64,000 nt of DNA, from the NCBI GenBank assembly GCA_036381435.1, contig DASVCW010000029.1, positions 15,838-79,837 on the forward strand, in the 5' to 3' direction. Source of the stretch: Fodinibius sp036381435. Its GTDB lineage: Bacteria > Bacteroidota > Rhodothermia > Balneolales > Balneolaceae. The translations under genes and the position numbers were made by a program. This document shows, in pieces, positions 40,797 to 50,234 of the stretch. How positions within the stretch are numbered: position 1 is the stretch's first letter; each line of letters opens with the position of its first letter. A model generated the notes under the pieces. It made no database searches, was not told the origin of the DNA, and saw only the letters and a program-made list of their open reading frames with translations.

Positions 40797-43307
40797 ATGG
40801 AACAACTAAAAACAAAACAACAAAAAACGCTGAAAATAGAAGGCATGCACTGCGCAAGCTGTGTTTCAGCGGTGGAAAAGTCGCTCAAAAAGGTAGCGGG
40901 CGTTGAGAGTGCTTCCGTAAACCTGGCTACAGAATCTGCCACAGTATCTTTTGATGAGCGGATAACGGATGATGATTTAAAAGCAGCCGTAGAAAAAGCC
41001 GGTTACTCTCTGGCAGAAGATGAAGCCCGGACACGAACGCTTAAAGTGGAAGGTATGCATTGCGCAAGTTGTGTAAATACTGTTGAAGATTGGCTGATGA
41101 GGCTGGATGGCGTTCAGGAAGCCAATGTAAACCTGGCCACAGAATCAGTAAAAGTAACTTATACCGGCAATCTCACGCTTGATGATTTTGAGCAGGCCGT
41201 GGAAAATGCGGGTTACCAGCTGCTTCGGAATGAATCGGTTTTGGGACAGTCTCAGGCTGAAAGCCATCAGCAGCGTTCGCAAAATAAGCTGGATAAAGCC
41301 CGCTCGAACATGTGGTGGGCGTGGGCACTGACCATTCCTATAATTTTGTGGATGCTGCCCCACATGTTTTTAGGCTATGCCTTTCTGGGCATGACCGGCA
41401 TGGAAATCGGGATGCTTCTGCTTTCCGGCGCAGTGATCTTTGTCCCGGGCTGGGAAACCATGCGCAGCGCATGGAAGTCCGCCAAAAACGGCACGCCCAA
41501 TATGGATGTGCTCATCGCCATGGGTTCGCTGGCGGCCCTTTCAACCGGAGTGGTTGCGCTGTTGCATCATTTTGGCTTAGCCCCCGACTTTCATAGTTTC
41601 GCAGGGGTAGCGGGAATGATTATGGCGTTCCACTTAACGGGACGATACATCGAAACGAAGGCAAAGGGACGAGCTTCGGATGCTATCCAAAAGCTACTGA
41701 CACTGGAAGCTAAGGAAGCTGTTGTTGAAAGAAACGGAGAAGAGATCAGCATTCAGGTTCAGGAGTTGCAGATTGGCGATATCATGGTGGTTCGTCCGGG
41801 AGAGAAAATTCCCACCGACGGAAAAGTGGTTGATGGCAAAAGCAGCGTGGATGAATCGATAGCCACCGGAGAATCTATGCCGGTGGAAAAAAGCGCGGGT
41901 GACCGGGTGATCGGAGCGACCATCAACAAAAACGGCTTGCTGAAAGTAAAAGCTACGAAAGTTGGGAAGGATACTTTTCTGAGCCAGGTTATTAAGATGG
42001 TTGAGGAGGCGCAAGGCTCGAAAGTACCCATTCAGGAATTTGCGGATCGCATCACCGCTGTATTTGTACCCGTAGTTTTGGGTATCGCGCTTCTGACTTT
42101 AGTTTCATGGCTCATCTTTCCTGCATTTTTTGGAAGTATCGCTCAGTGGGCGGATTCTTTTATTCCGTGGATTAATCCCACTATGGGCTCAACAGCTTTA
42201 GCTTTTTTTGCGGCTATTGCTGTATTGGTGATCGCTTGTCCCTGCGCTTTGGGACTCGCCACGCCCACCGCGCTGATGGTCGGTTCGGGCATGGGCGCCG
42301 AAAACGGGGTGCTTATTCGAAAGGGTGAAGCCATCCAGCTTATGAAAGATGTGGATACGATTATTCTGGATAAAACCGGCACGATCACTAAAGGAAAACC
42401 AGGGGTGACCGATATTATTTCACTTAACGGAGATTCCGAAGATACGCTGATTCGATGGGCGGCTTCCGCGGAGAGTGGCTCTGAACATCCCTTGGGAAGG
42501 GCAGTAGTAGATCATGCTAAAGAACTTAATCTGCCACTTTTTAAAACAGATGATTTTGAGGCTGTTACGGGGAAAGGAGTGAAGGCGAGAGTGAAAAGTG
42601 AGAAGCAAGAAGTGAGAAGTGAAGTGCTGATTGGAAATCGTGGCTTGGTTCAGGAATTCGGAATTCCTGTTGATGCATCGGTTGAGGGGCAGTTAAGCAA
42701 TCTCGAAATGCAGGCTAAGACGGCGATGTTGGTGGCTGTTGATGGAAAATTAAGTGGCATTGTCGCGGTTGCGGATCCGATTAAAAAGGACAGTCAAAAA
42801 GCGATCAAAATGTTAAAAGTATTCAGTTTAACGCCAATTATGATTACAGGCGATAATCAGCGAACTGCCGAAGCCGTGGCCGCGGAGGTAGGCATCACCC
42901 AAGTAATTGCCGGCGTGTTGCCTGACCAAAAATCGGCAGAGGTGAAACGCCTGCAGGAAGGTGGAAAAGTAGTAGCGATGGTTGGGGATGGTATCAACGA
43001 TGCTCCAGCACTGACGCAGGCCGATGTAGGGATCGCCATAGGTACCGGCACAGATGTGGCCATCGAATCAGGCGATATTGTGCTGGTTCAGGGCAATTTA
43101 AGCGCGGTGGTTAAAGCGGTTAAGTTGAGTCAGGCTACATTCAAAAAGATCAAACAGAATTTGTTTTGGGCCTTTTTCTATAACGTCGTAATGATACCGC
43201 TGGCCATTTTTGGTTTGTTGCATCCGCTGCTGGCCGAAGCGGCCATGGCTTTTAGCTCGGTGAATGTGGTGACGAACTCGAGAAGACTCAGAAAGGAAAA
43301 TATTTAG
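40797..43307 (+). CDS. copA: Copper-translocating P1B-type ATPase
   Basis: 836 residues, start chosen at MEQLKTKQQKTLK (40797). Two N-terminal HMA domains each carry GMHCASC. The membrane part has the transport motif CPC (481-483, in VIACPCALG). The actuator domain carries TGES, the P-domain DKTGT with Asp525, the N-domain SEHPLG, and the hinge GDGINDAPAL. This exports Cu(I) from the cytosol. In the N-domain a run of charged residues (about 599-609, VKSEKQEVRSE) is coded by repeat-like DNA and is longer than I would expect. Confidence 0.96.
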   Translation: MEQLKTKQQKTLKIEGMHCASCVSAVEKSLKKVAGVESASVNLATESATVSFDERITDDDLKAAVEKAGYSLAEDEARTRTLKVEGMHCASCVNTVEDWLMRLDGVQEANVNLATESVKVTYTGNLTLDDFEQAVENAGYQLLRNESVLGQSQAESHQQRSQNKLDKARSNMWWAWALTIPIILWMLPHMFLGYAFLGMTGMEIGMLLLSGAVIFVPGWETMRSAWKSAKNGTPNMDVLIAMGSLAALSTGVVALLHHFGLAPDFHSFAGVAGMIMAFHLTGRYIETKAKGRASDAIQKLLTLEAKEAVVERNGEEISIQVQELQIGDIMVVRPGEKIPTDGKVVDGKSSVDESIATGESMPVEKSAGDRVIGATINKNGLLKVKATKVGKDTFLSQVIKMVEEAQGSKVPIQEFADRITAVFVPVVLGIALLTLVSWLIFPAFFGSIAQWADSFIPWINPTMGSTALAFFAAIAVLVIACPCALGLATPTALMVGSGMGAENGVLIRKGEAIQLMKDVDTIILDKTGTITKGKPGVTDIISLNGDSEDTLIRWAASAESGSEHPLGRAVVDHAKELNLPLFKTDDFEAVTGKGVKARVKSEKQEVRSEVLIGNRGLVQEFGIPVDASVEGQLSNLEMQAKTAMLVAVDGKLSGIVAVADPIKKDSQKAIKMLKVFSLTPIMITGDNQRTAEAVAAEVGITQVIAGVLPDQKSAEVKRLQEGGKVVAMVGDGINDAPALTQADVGIAIGTGTDVAIESGDIVLVQGNLSAVVKAVKLSQATFKKIKQNLFWAFFYNVVMIPLAIFGLLHPLLAEAAMAFSSVNVVTNSRRLRKENI
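42588..42624. repeat. GTGAAAAGTGAGAAG-type repeat within copA
   Basis: The stretch GTGAAAAGTGAGAAGCAAGA and AGTGAGAAGTGAAG is a run of degenerate GTGARAAG words in frame inside copA. It codes for KSEKQEVRSE in the N-domain, between GKGVKARV and VLIGN. Confidence 0.55.
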
Positions 43308-43328
43308 CTGGATTTTTGGCAGCGACAG

Positions 43329-43388
43329 CTGTTACACAAAGAGGCACAGAGAAGACACAAAGTTTCTGTGCTACTCTGTCTCCCTTGT
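43329..43388. repeat. Family B inverted repeat
   Basis: ACACAAAGAGGCACAGAGAA faces TTTCTGTGCTACTCTGTCTC. It fills most of the space between copA and the DUF4396 gene. Confidence 0.6.
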
Positions 43389-43444
43389 TAGTTCAGTGAT
43401 AAAACATCTTAGATAATTTACTTATTCAAAAACAATCCAGGAAA

Positions 43445-43954
43445 ATGGAACACAATAACGGGCATAAACACATGGATCATCACAAACATATGAACCACGA
43501 GGATCAAGAAAAATCTTCGCTCAACAAATTGGCAGCGAGCGCTACTACGCATTGTATGACCGGTTGTGCGATTGGTGAAGTATTGGGCTTAGTTATTGGT
43601 ACGGCATTAGGGTGGAGTAATATTGCCACTATAGCTTTAGCAGTGGCATTGGCTTTTTTGTTCGGTTATTCGTTAACCATGCTTCCTTTGTTGAGATCAG
43701 GGATAGCTTTTAAAGAAGCTACAAAGCTGGCGTTAATCGCCGATACAGCCTCTATTACGGTTATGGAAATTGTAGATAACTTAATTATGGTTGTTATTCC
43801 CGGTGCTATGGCTGCCGGACTTGACGACTGGCACTTCTGGATTAGCATGACGGTTGCGCTGGCAATAGCCTGGGTAGTGGCATTTCCTGTAAACCGATGG
43901 TTGATAGGACGGGGAATGGGGCATGCGAAAGTGCATGCGCATCATCAGCATTAG
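43445..43954 (+). CDS. DUF4396 membrane protein
   Basis: 169 residues. The His-rich N-terminus (HNNGHKHMDHHKHMNHED) is followed by four membrane helices, with the family pattern ATTHCMTGCAIGEVLGL in the first and NLIMVVIPGAMAAGL in the third. The C-terminus ends HAHHQH. Members occur beside copper-export genes; a role in metal handling is inferred from this and the histidines, and no activity is established. AGGA precedes the ATG at 43445. Confidence 0.8.
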   Translation: MEHNNGHKHMDHHKHMNHEDQEKSSLNKLAASATTHCMTGCAIGEVLGLVIGTALGWSNIATIALAVALAFLFGYSLTMLPLLRSGIAFKEATKLALIADTASITVMEIVDNLIMVVIPGAMAAGLDDWHFWISMTVALAIAWVVAFPVNRWLIGRGMGHAKVHAHHQH

Positions 43955-43973
43955 GTTTGAGAAAGAGGGTTTT

Positions 43974-44540
43974 ATGCAGAAATATTTTGCTGTTCTGACA
44001 ATTATCTTGCTTTTTGGAATGGTACTGACTCGAAGCCTAATGATGAAAAGGCAGGGGATAAAAGCAGTATATTTTGGAAAAGAAGATAAGAAGGACTTTT
44101 TCATTCCGCCCTTTGCCCTTTTTTACTTCTATCTGATATTTGCCAATACATTTAATTTACCGGCAGTAAACGAGCAAGAATTTTTTCGATCTGAAGTCGC
44201 ATCTTGGATTGGAGTATTCGTTTGCTTGTGGGGTTTATTGCTATTCTTGCTGAGTCTGATTTCTTTTGGAAAAAGTTTTCGTGTTGGTATCGATACACAC
44301 AAACCCGACAAGCTTGTAACTACCGGGATCTTCGCTTTTAGCCGTAATCCTATTTATGTAGCGTTTGCAATAATTCTTGCCGGTCAGTTTTTGATATTCC
44401 CAGACTGGATTTTTTTGGTCTATCTCGTAGCAGGTATATTCTTGTTTCACCGTCAAGTATTGCGGGAGGAAGAATTCATGAAGAAACAGTACGGAAGGAA
44501 ATATTTGCAATACTGTAATCAAGTGAGAAGGTATCTTTAG
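43974..44540 (+). CDS. Isoprenylcysteine carboxyl methyltransferase-like membrane protein
   Basis: 188 residues with four or five helices and the ICMT/PEMT-like ending (GIFAFSRNPIYVAFAIILAG, then REEEFMKKQYGRKYLQYC). The RNP-x-Y pattern and the E-E-x-F-M-x-x-x-Y-G motif bind SAM in this family. Start at the ATG at 43974 after GAGG, 19 bp past the DUF4396 stop. The true substrate in bacteria of this kind is unknown; lipid or small thiol methylation is possible. Confidence 0.82.
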   Translation: MQKYFAVLTIILLFGMVLTRSLMMKRQGIKAVYFGKEDKKDFFIPPFALFYFYLIFANTFNLPAVNEQEFFRSEVASWIGVFVCLWGLLLFLLSLISFGKSFRVGIDTHKPDKLVTTGIFAFSRNPIYVAFAIILAGQFLIFPDWIFLVYLVAGIFLFHRQVLREEEFMKKQYGRKYLQYCNQVRRYL

Positions 44541-44555
44541 AGAATGGCCGGAAGA

Positions 44556-44655
44556 AAGGATTGCACTGAGATGCGGAGAGAAGGCTCGGAGTTTTGCAGG
44601 TTTTTCTCTGTATAACTCTGTGCTAACCTCTGCGGTTCTCTGTGCTCTTGCAAAA
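44556..44655. repeat. Family B repeat (GCACTGAGATGCGGAGAGAAGG words)
   Basis: TTGCACTGAGATGCGGAGAG on the left and TAACCTCTGCGGTTCTCTGT on the right are inverted relatives, with TTTTTCTCTGTATAACTCTG between. It precedes the DUF805 gene. Confidence 0.55.
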
Positions 44656-44736
44656 TAACTCTCTTGGACTTTTAAAAATTTTTTACGAAACTACTTTTGT
44701 AGTTAAATAAAAACGTTGGCTAAAAAAGAGGATAAT

Positions 44737-45117
44737 ATGCATTGGTATATAAAAGTATTAAAAGACTACGCAGAGTTCGAGGGACGGGCAAGAAGGAAAG
44801 AGTACTGGATGTTTACGCTTATCAATTCTCTAATAGGAATTGCCTTTGGATTGGTAACAGTTATTTCCGGTAATGCCGGAGGTGAAGCAGCGATAAATAT
44901 ATTTATGATTCTTTATATCATTTATACTTTTGCAGTTTTTGTTCCGAGTCTTGCAGTATCTGTTCGCCGGCTTCATGATACCGGCCGCACCGGTTGGTGG
45001 CTATTGATAGGTTTAATTCCTTTTATTGGTCCTATTATTATCCTAGTCTTTATGGTTCTGGATAGCAACCAAGATGAGAATCAATATGGGGCAAATCCGA
45101 AGGCTGCTACTGTTTAA
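44737..45117 (+). CDS. DUF805 membrane protein
   Basis: 126 residues with four helices and the DUF805 signature YAEFEGRARRKEYWMF near the start and LAVSVRRLHDTGRTGWW later. Start at the ATG at 44737 preceded by AGAGGAT; the upstream seven codons begin at a TTG. DUF805 proteins are small membrane proteins of unknown activity. No link to the copper genes can be shown beyond position. Confidence 0.88.
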   Translation: MHWYIKVLKDYAEFEGRARRKEYWMFTLINSLIGIAFGLVTVISGNAGGEAAINIFMILYIIYTFAVFVPSLAVSVRRLHDTGRTGWWLLIGLIPFIGPIIILVFMVLDSNQDENQYGANPKAATV

Positions 45118-45136
45118 CATATAAATTTTTTGGGCT

Positions 45137-45202
45137 TACACTGAGCTTCACAGAGAAGGCACGGAATTCCACAGTGGTTTTTCTCCCTGTACCTCTGTAC
45201 TA
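45137..45202. repeat. Family B inverted repeat
   Basis: CTGAGCTTCACAGAGAAGGC and ACGGAATTCC on the left face TTTTTCTCCCTGTACCTCTG on the right. It lies between the DUF805 gene and the terminator shared with katG. Confidence 0.5.
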
Positions 45203-45230
45203 AAATCGAAGTTTTATTTGATCTGAAAAT

Positions 45231-45270
45231 AAAAAGGCAGCCCCCGATCGCTGTCGGAGCTGCCTTTTGG
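45231..45270 (-). terminator. Terminator downstream of katG
   Basis: AAAAGGCAGC and GCTGCCTTTT pair around an inner CCGAT/GTCGG hairpin. Read on the minus strand it ends in TTTTTATTTTC after the stem. It also has As on the other side, so it may serve the DUF805 gene as well. Confidence 0.8.
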
Positions 45271-45291
45271 TTATTACATCTTTGACTGCAA

Positions 45292-47559
45292 TCAGTCCAG
45301 ATCGAAACGATCCAGGTTCATCACCTTGCCCCATGCAGCGATAAAGTCCTTAACGAACTTTTCTTCTGCACCTTCATATCCGTAGACTTCAGCCAAGGCA
45401 CGCAACTCTGAATTCGAACCGAAGATCAGATCGGCACGAGTGCCGGTCCATTTAACTTCTCCGGTCTTACGATCGCGGCCTTCGAAAACATACTGGGCAT
45501 CAGAAGTCGCTTCCCAGGTGGTACCCATATCAAGCAGGTTCCTAAAGAAGTCGTTGGTCAGTGTTCCGGGGCGATCCGTAAAGACCCCATGCTTTGACTG
45601 ATCGTAGTTGGTCTCCAGCACACGCATACCACCGAGTAGTACCGTCATTTCAGGCGCGGTCAGGGTCAGCAGCTGGGCCTTATCTACCAGCATTTCTTCT
45701 GTTGTGATGTTATGCTTTGGCTTGAAGTAGTTACGGAAACCGTCTGCTTCCGGCTTCAAGAATTCAAATGATTCTACATCGGTTTGTTCTTGGATGGCAT
45801 CAGTACGTCCCGGTGTGAACGGCACGGCCGCCTCATGACCGGCTTTCTCAGCCGCTTTTTCAATGGCTGCACATCCTCCCAGAACGATGAGGTCTGCCAT
45901 TGATACCTTTTTATCACCTGACTGGCCGTCGTTGAACGCTTTTTGAATTCCTTCAAGCATCTCCAGTACTTTAGACAACTGCTCAGGATTATTCACTTCC
46001 CAATCCTTCTGCGGAGCAAGACGAATACGCCCCCCGTTCGCGCCGCCTCGCTTATCGGATCCACGGAAGGTTGAGGCAGATGCCCAAGCGGTTGATACCA
46101 GTTCAGAAACCGTTAAGCCGGAGTCAAGAATCTCTGCTTTTAGCTTTGCAATGTCTTCATCGTTGATCAGTTCATAGTCAGCTTCAGGAATTGGGTCTTG
46201 CCAAATCAGATCTTCTTCAGGCACTTCCGGTCCGACGTAGAGTGTTTTGGGTCCCATATCGCGGTGAGTCAGTTTGAACCAGGCACGGGCGAAAGCATCT
46301 GCAAACTCGTCCGGATTTTCATAGAATCGTCGTGATATTTTCTCGTATTCTGGATCCACTTTCAGTGCAAGGTCCGTCGTGAGCATCATTGGAGGATTTT
46401 TCCTGGACGAATCATGCGCATCAGGAACGGTACCATCACCTGTTCCGTCCTTAGGCTCCCACTGCCAGGCACCGGCAGGGCTTTTAGTCAGTTCCCAATC
46501 GTAATTAAAAAGGTTTTCGAAAAAGCCATTGTCCCACTCGGTGGGCTTATTGGTCCATGCACCCTCCAGGCCGCTGGTGATGGTATCAGCACCTTTACCG
46601 GTACCATGCTTGCTCGTCCAGCCTAGACCTTGTTGTTCAATAGGAGCTGCTTCTGGCTCGGGACCAACATGTTCATCCGAAGCGGCACCATGTACTTTTC
46701 CAAAGGTATGTCCGCCCGCGATGAGTGCGAGTGTTTCCTCGTCATTCATCGCCATACGAGCAAACGACTGACGAATGTAATGCGCTGCTTTTGCCGGATC
46801 CGGTTCTCCATTCGGTCCTTCCGGATTCACGTAGATCAGACCCATATGGTCGGCAGCGAGTGGACCTTTGAGATTCCCTTCATCGTCGTGGCGCTCAGTT
46901 CCTAGCCATTCACGTTCAGAACCCCAATAAATATCTTCCTCGGGTTCCCAGACATCCTCACGTCCGCCTGCAAAACCGAAGGTTTCAAAACCCATTGATT
47001 CTAAGGCACAGTTTCCAGCCAGTATCATCAGATCAGCCCATGAAAGTTTTTGTCCGTACTTTTGTTTGATGGGCCAAAGCAAACGGCGCGCTTTGTCGAG
47101 GCTGGCATTATCCGGCCAACTGTTGATAGGAGCAAAACGTTGGTTACCGGTTCCTGCCCCTCCACGTCCATCGGCAACGCGGTATGTACCAGCGCTGTGC
47201 CATGCCATCCGAATGAAGAGCGGTCCATAGTGACCCCAGTCAGCCGGCCACCAATCCTGGGAGTTAGTCATCAGATCATAAATATCCTGCTTTACGGCAT
47301 CCAGATCCAGCTTCTTAAATTCTTCAGCATAGTCAAAGTCCTCGTCCATTGGATTGGACAGGGAAGAATGCTGACGAAGAATATTTATATTCAGCTTGTT
47401 TGGCCACCAGTCACGATTTATGGGAGCGCCAACGGGAGTCTGCTCTAATGATCTGCCATGGAAGGGGCATTTACTTTCATTGTTAACTTCCTGAGTTTCG
47501 GTACCGTTTGAGGAGTTCTGAGTCTTGTTTTTATCCATACTATAAATAGTTTTTGTCAT
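45292..47559 (-). CDS. katG: Catalase-peroxidase
   Basis: 755 residues with both peroxidase halves. The distal heme pocket RMAWHSAGTYR (about Arg117, Trp120, His121), the GLIYVNPEGPNG Tyr and the FARMAMNDEE Met supply the Met-Tyr-Trp adduct. The proximal histidine is in IAGGHTFGKVHGA. It removes H2O2 in the cytoplasm. Two ATGs, 47559 and 47538, are possible; I keep the first because AAAG precedes it. It is oriented away from the lipoprotein gene, with 426 bp between. Confidence 0.96.
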   Translation of the reverse strand: MTKTIYSMDKNKTQNSSNGTETQEVNNESKCPFHGRSLEQTPVGAPINRDWWPNKLNINILRQHSSLSNPMDEDFDYAEEFKKLDLDAVKQDIYDLMTNSQDWWPADWGHYGPLFIRMAWHSAGTYRVADGRGGAGTGNQRFAPINSWPDNASLDKARRLLWPIKQKYGQKLSWADLMILAGNCALESMGFETFGFAGGREDVWEPEEDIYWGSEREWLGTERHDDEGNLKGPLAADHMGLIYVNPEGPNGEPDPAKAAHYIRQSFARMAMNDEETLALIAGGHTFGKVHGAASDEHVGPEPEAAPIEQQGLGWTSKHGTGKGADTITSGLEGAWTNKPTEWDNGFFENLFNYDWELTKSPAGAWQWEPKDGTGDGTVPDAHDSSRKNPPMMLTTDLALKVDPEYEKISRRFYENPDEFADAFARAWFKLTHRDMGPKTLYVGPEVPEEDLIWQDPIPEADYELINDEDIAKLKAEILDSGLTVSELVSTAWASASTFRGSDKRGGANGGRIRLAPQKDWEVNNPEQLSKVLEMLEGIQKAFNDGQSGDKKVSMADLIVLGGCAAIEKAAEKAGHEAAVPFTPGRTDAIQEQTDVESFEFLKPEADGFRNYFKPKHNITTEEMLVDKAQLLTLTAPEMTVLLGGMRVLETNYDQSKHGVFTDRPGTLTNDFFRNLLDMGTTWEATSDAQYVFEGRDRKTGEVKWTGTRADLIFGSNSELRALAEVYGYEGAEEKFVKDFIAAWGKVMNLDRFDLD

Positions 47560-47985
47560 TTTCTTTAATAGTCTAACTTACTAAACTCAATGGATAATAT
47601 ATATTACAATTCTATAGATAATGCTTATGACAAGTATTTCCTTTATTTATGACAGTTAGTTACTTCAGTTTAAACAGAAGTGTTAGGAAAAGGTTGAAGA
47701 ACTATTCTGAGAGTATAAAAAGCCTCTTTATTCATCTTTAACTCCAGCCTTTAACAAAATTGTCATAATAGCAAGGGAACCTCTTAGCTCATCGGTTGAC
47801 TGCTTTTGTCACCCGATGAATGGAAAGAAAACCTTCCCTGTCTCATTCACCTGTTCACGTAGATTGGGTGAAAAGTCCTTCCCAAAAAAATATCGAAAAA
47901 AAGTAAATCCGCTTTCCGATTTATTTCGTCTTGTAGGGCAGATGGTCAAAAATGATCTCACTAAACCCAAATAAATACTGAAAAT
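47560..47985. other. 426-bp divergent intergenic region
   Basis: It must hold the katG promoter and that of the lipoprotein gene at 47986. The part near katG is A+T rich (AATATATATTACAATTCTAT). I find no clear PerR, Fur or OxyR box by eye, no repeats of the families seen elsewhere, and no credible small ORF. Confidence 0.4.
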
Positions 47986-49488
47986 ATGTTTACGAATAAA
48001 AAGCTACTAATATATATGGTTCTGTTAGTTTTGCCGATGGTATCGTGCAAAGATGACAGTACAGGACCCGAAAAGATGGAAGATCCCGCAACTTTAACGG
48101 TGCAGAATCAGGGAACTTCGAATGGAAATATGGTGGTCATACCCGAAGCTAAAGTCATGGAAGGAGCCTGGGTGGTCATTCACCGCTCTACCGATGATGG
48201 CGGACCTGTTATTCCTGATATCATAGGTAAAGCCCCTCTAAGTTCAGGAACAAATACTGATGTTGCTATTCAGCTCGAAGAAGCAGTATCTGACGGAGAA
48301 AAATTATGGGCAATGTTGCACCAGGATACCGGAGTAGAAGGGGAGTATGAGTTTACCGGCTCAGATTCACCCGATCAGCCTATTCTTGTTAATGATGAAA
48401 TAGTGATGAAATCTTTTACTATTTCTCAGACCAATCCTAAGATAACCGCCGAAGACCAGGTTAATAAATCAAACAGCGGCGGTACTTTTGCTGTTAATGT
48501 GGATGCTGCCGAAGAAGGCTGGATTGTTATTCACGCTTCAAACAGTGCGGGAGATGGTCCTCAATTGCCCGGCATTATCGGTAAAGCACCTGTTGAAGCC
48601 GGTGCCAATGGTACTGTGTTTGTTAATTTAAATGAAGGAGAAACCGTTGCAGCGGGAGATGTACTGTGGCCAATGCTGCATTATGATACAGGAACAGATG
48701 GCGAGTACGAATTTGACGGCCAAAGTGGACTTGACGGTCCTGTGTTTTCTGTCGATGGAAGTATCATAATGACCAGCTTCACTGTGCAGGAAAATCAATC
48801 CACCATGACAGCTAATGATCAAACCGTAGTAAATAACAGCATTACAGTTGATATAACCGCTGATGCTGATGGTTGGGTTGTTGTTCATCGTGACGCGGGA
48901 GACACGCCTGTTCTGCCCGGAATTATGGCCAAAGCGCCTTTTGAAGAAGGAATGAGCAGCGTTCAAATTTCTTTCGGTGATTCTACCGTAAGCGATGGCG
49001 AGCAACTCTGGCCAATGCTTCATTATGATACGGGAACGATTGGCGAGTATGAATTTGATGGCCAAAGTGGACTTGATCAGCCTATGGTTGTAAATGGAAT
49101 GATTGTAATGTCAGAAATCACTGTTTCGGGAGCTACTCCAAAAGTGGTTGCCAATAATCAACCTGCCGATAACGAAATTGCGATTGCGGAAGCTGATATT
49201 ATGCAAAACGGTTTTGTGGTTATTCATCGCTCTACTGATAGTGGTGGTCCCGATGTTTCGGGCATTATCGGTAAAGCCACGATTTATACCGGCCAAAACG
49301 GAGACGTAACCATTACTCTGAATGATGGAGAAACCGTTTCAGCAGGTGAAACGCTATGGGCTATGCTTCATATCGATAGCAATGATAATGGTGCTTACGA
49401 TTTTGATGCTTCTAATCCTGATACAGAAGATCCGCCTGTTACTGATTCCGGTGGAAACATCGTAATGGTTCAGTTTACAGTAGAATAG
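47986..49488 (+). CDS. Lipoprotein with four tandem DUF7282-like beta domains
   Basis: 500 residues. The lipobox VLPMVSC puts the lipid anchor at about residue 21. Four repeats of about 110 residues follow, each with (W/F)VVIH.(S/D), IIGKAP, and (L/M)W(A/P)MLH.DTG. Repeats 2 and 3 share almost the same LWPMLHYDTGT stretch also at DNA level. The motif resembles DUF7282, a domain known mainly from secreted haloarchaeal proteins. It probably faces the periplasm or cell surface; no enzyme motif. A strong terminator follows. Confidence 0.75.
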   Translation: MFTNKKLLIYMVLLVLPMVSCKDDSTGPEKMEDPATLTVQNQGTSNGNMVVIPEAKVMEGAWVVIHRSTDDGGPVIPDIIGKAPLSSGTNTDVAIQLEEAVSDGEKLWAMLHQDTGVEGEYEFTGSDSPDQPILVNDEIVMKSFTISQTNPKITAEDQVNKSNSGGTFAVNVDAAEEGWIVIHASNSAGDGPQLPGIIGKAPVEAGANGTVFVNLNEGETVAAGDVLWPMLHYDTGTDGEYEFDGQSGLDGPVFSVDGSIIMTSFTVQENQSTMTANDQTVVNNSITVDITADADGWVVVHRDAGDTPVLPGIMAKAPFEEGMSSVQISFGDSTVSDGEQLWPMLHYDTGTIGEYEFDGQSGLDQPMVVNGMIVMSEITVSGATPKVVANNQPADNEIAIAEADIMQNGFVVIHRSTDSGGPDVSGIIGKATIYTGQNGDVTITLNDGETVSAGETLWAMLHIDSNDNGAYDFDASNPDTEDPPVTDSGGNIVMVQFTVE

Positions 49489-49528
49489 GCGACGCAGAGA
49501 ACACTTAACTCCATAAGCTCTGCAGAGC

Positions 49529-49562
49529 TGAGGCCCTCCGATTTTTCGGGGGGCTTTTTTTA
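49529..49562 (+). terminator. Rho-independent terminator after the repeat lipoprotein gene
   Basis: GCCCTCCGA, loop TTTT, then TCGGGGGGC followed by TTTTTTTAT, a classic stem and U tract 40 bp after the stop codon. Confidence 0.88.
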
Positions 49563-49566
49563 TTTG

Positions 49567-49605
49567 TCAGAGGTAGTGCACCTTGAAGGTGTACTACCTC
49601 TTTTT
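49567..49605 (-). terminator. Hairpin AGAGGTAGTGCACCTT / AAGGTGTACTACCTCT
   Basis: A near-perfect 16-bp stem with a tiny loop that overlaps the stop codon of the methyltransferase at 49594. On the plus strand Ts follow it, on the minus strand no strong U tract does. It may end the minus-strand transcript or be another palindromic repeat. Confidence 0.5.
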
Positions 49606-50223
49606 CTCAGCCTCAACAAAAAAAAGCTTCCAGTACCGGAAGCGCCATGCCATTTTTCGAGTGGTTTTAAACCCCGCTTGTTCCAATAATAGTTCCGTTT
49701 CTTGCAATGATTGAGTATTGATGATTTCCGGTACCCATCGTTTAATCAACCAGTTGACGGGCCGGAACCAGCCGGTGCTATTCCAGTCAAGCAGATAAAG
49801 CCGGCCCTCGGGTTGGAGAAGGTCGAAAAATCGTTGCAGGGCCTTCAGCTGATTTTCATAATTATGAAAAGCGCTCAGGCAGAGTATTTTGTTAATTTCA
49901 AAGCCGTCAAGCCTTAGTTTTGAAGCATCTTGTTGAGTGAAAATAACATCAGGATGATCACCCAGTCGCTGCTTTGCCTTTTGCTGCATTTTGGGTGAAA
50001 TATCGTTTAAGATGAGTTTTTTGAAAGGAAAATTATATTCAACCAGATATTTTGCAAGCAGACCGGTTCCGCAGCTTACATCAAGGATAACGTCATCACT
50101 TTCGGTTATCAATTCAGTGAACAAAGCATGATGGGTATGCTTGAGATAGGCTGCCCACTGCTGTTCGTATTTTTCGGCTATTTTATCATAACTTTTAGCG
50201 GTATCGTTTTGGGAGTGAGTCAT
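49594..50223 (-). CDS. Class I SAM-dependent methyltransferase
   Basis: 209 residues, start at MTHSQNDTAKSYDKIA (50223). Motif I is VILDVSCGTGLLAKYL, followed by LNDISPKMQ, motif II INKILCLSAFHNYEN and LLQPEGRLYLLDW. This is the UbiE/Methyltransf_11 type. The 19 codons upstream lie in repeat sequence (family E), so I leave them out. Substrate unknown. Confidence 0.82.
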   Translation of the reverse strand: MTHSQNDTAKSYDKIAEKYEQQWAAYLKHTHHALFTELITESDDVILDVSCGTGLLAKYLVEYNFPFKKLILNDISPKMQQKAKQRLGDHPDVIFTQQDASKLRLDGFEINKILCLSAFHNYENQLKALQRFFDLLQPEGRLYLLDWNSTGWFRPVNWLIKRWVPEIINTQSLQETELLLEQAGFKTTRKMAWRFRYWKLFFVEAEKKR

Positions 50224-50234
50224 AAATAATAATC

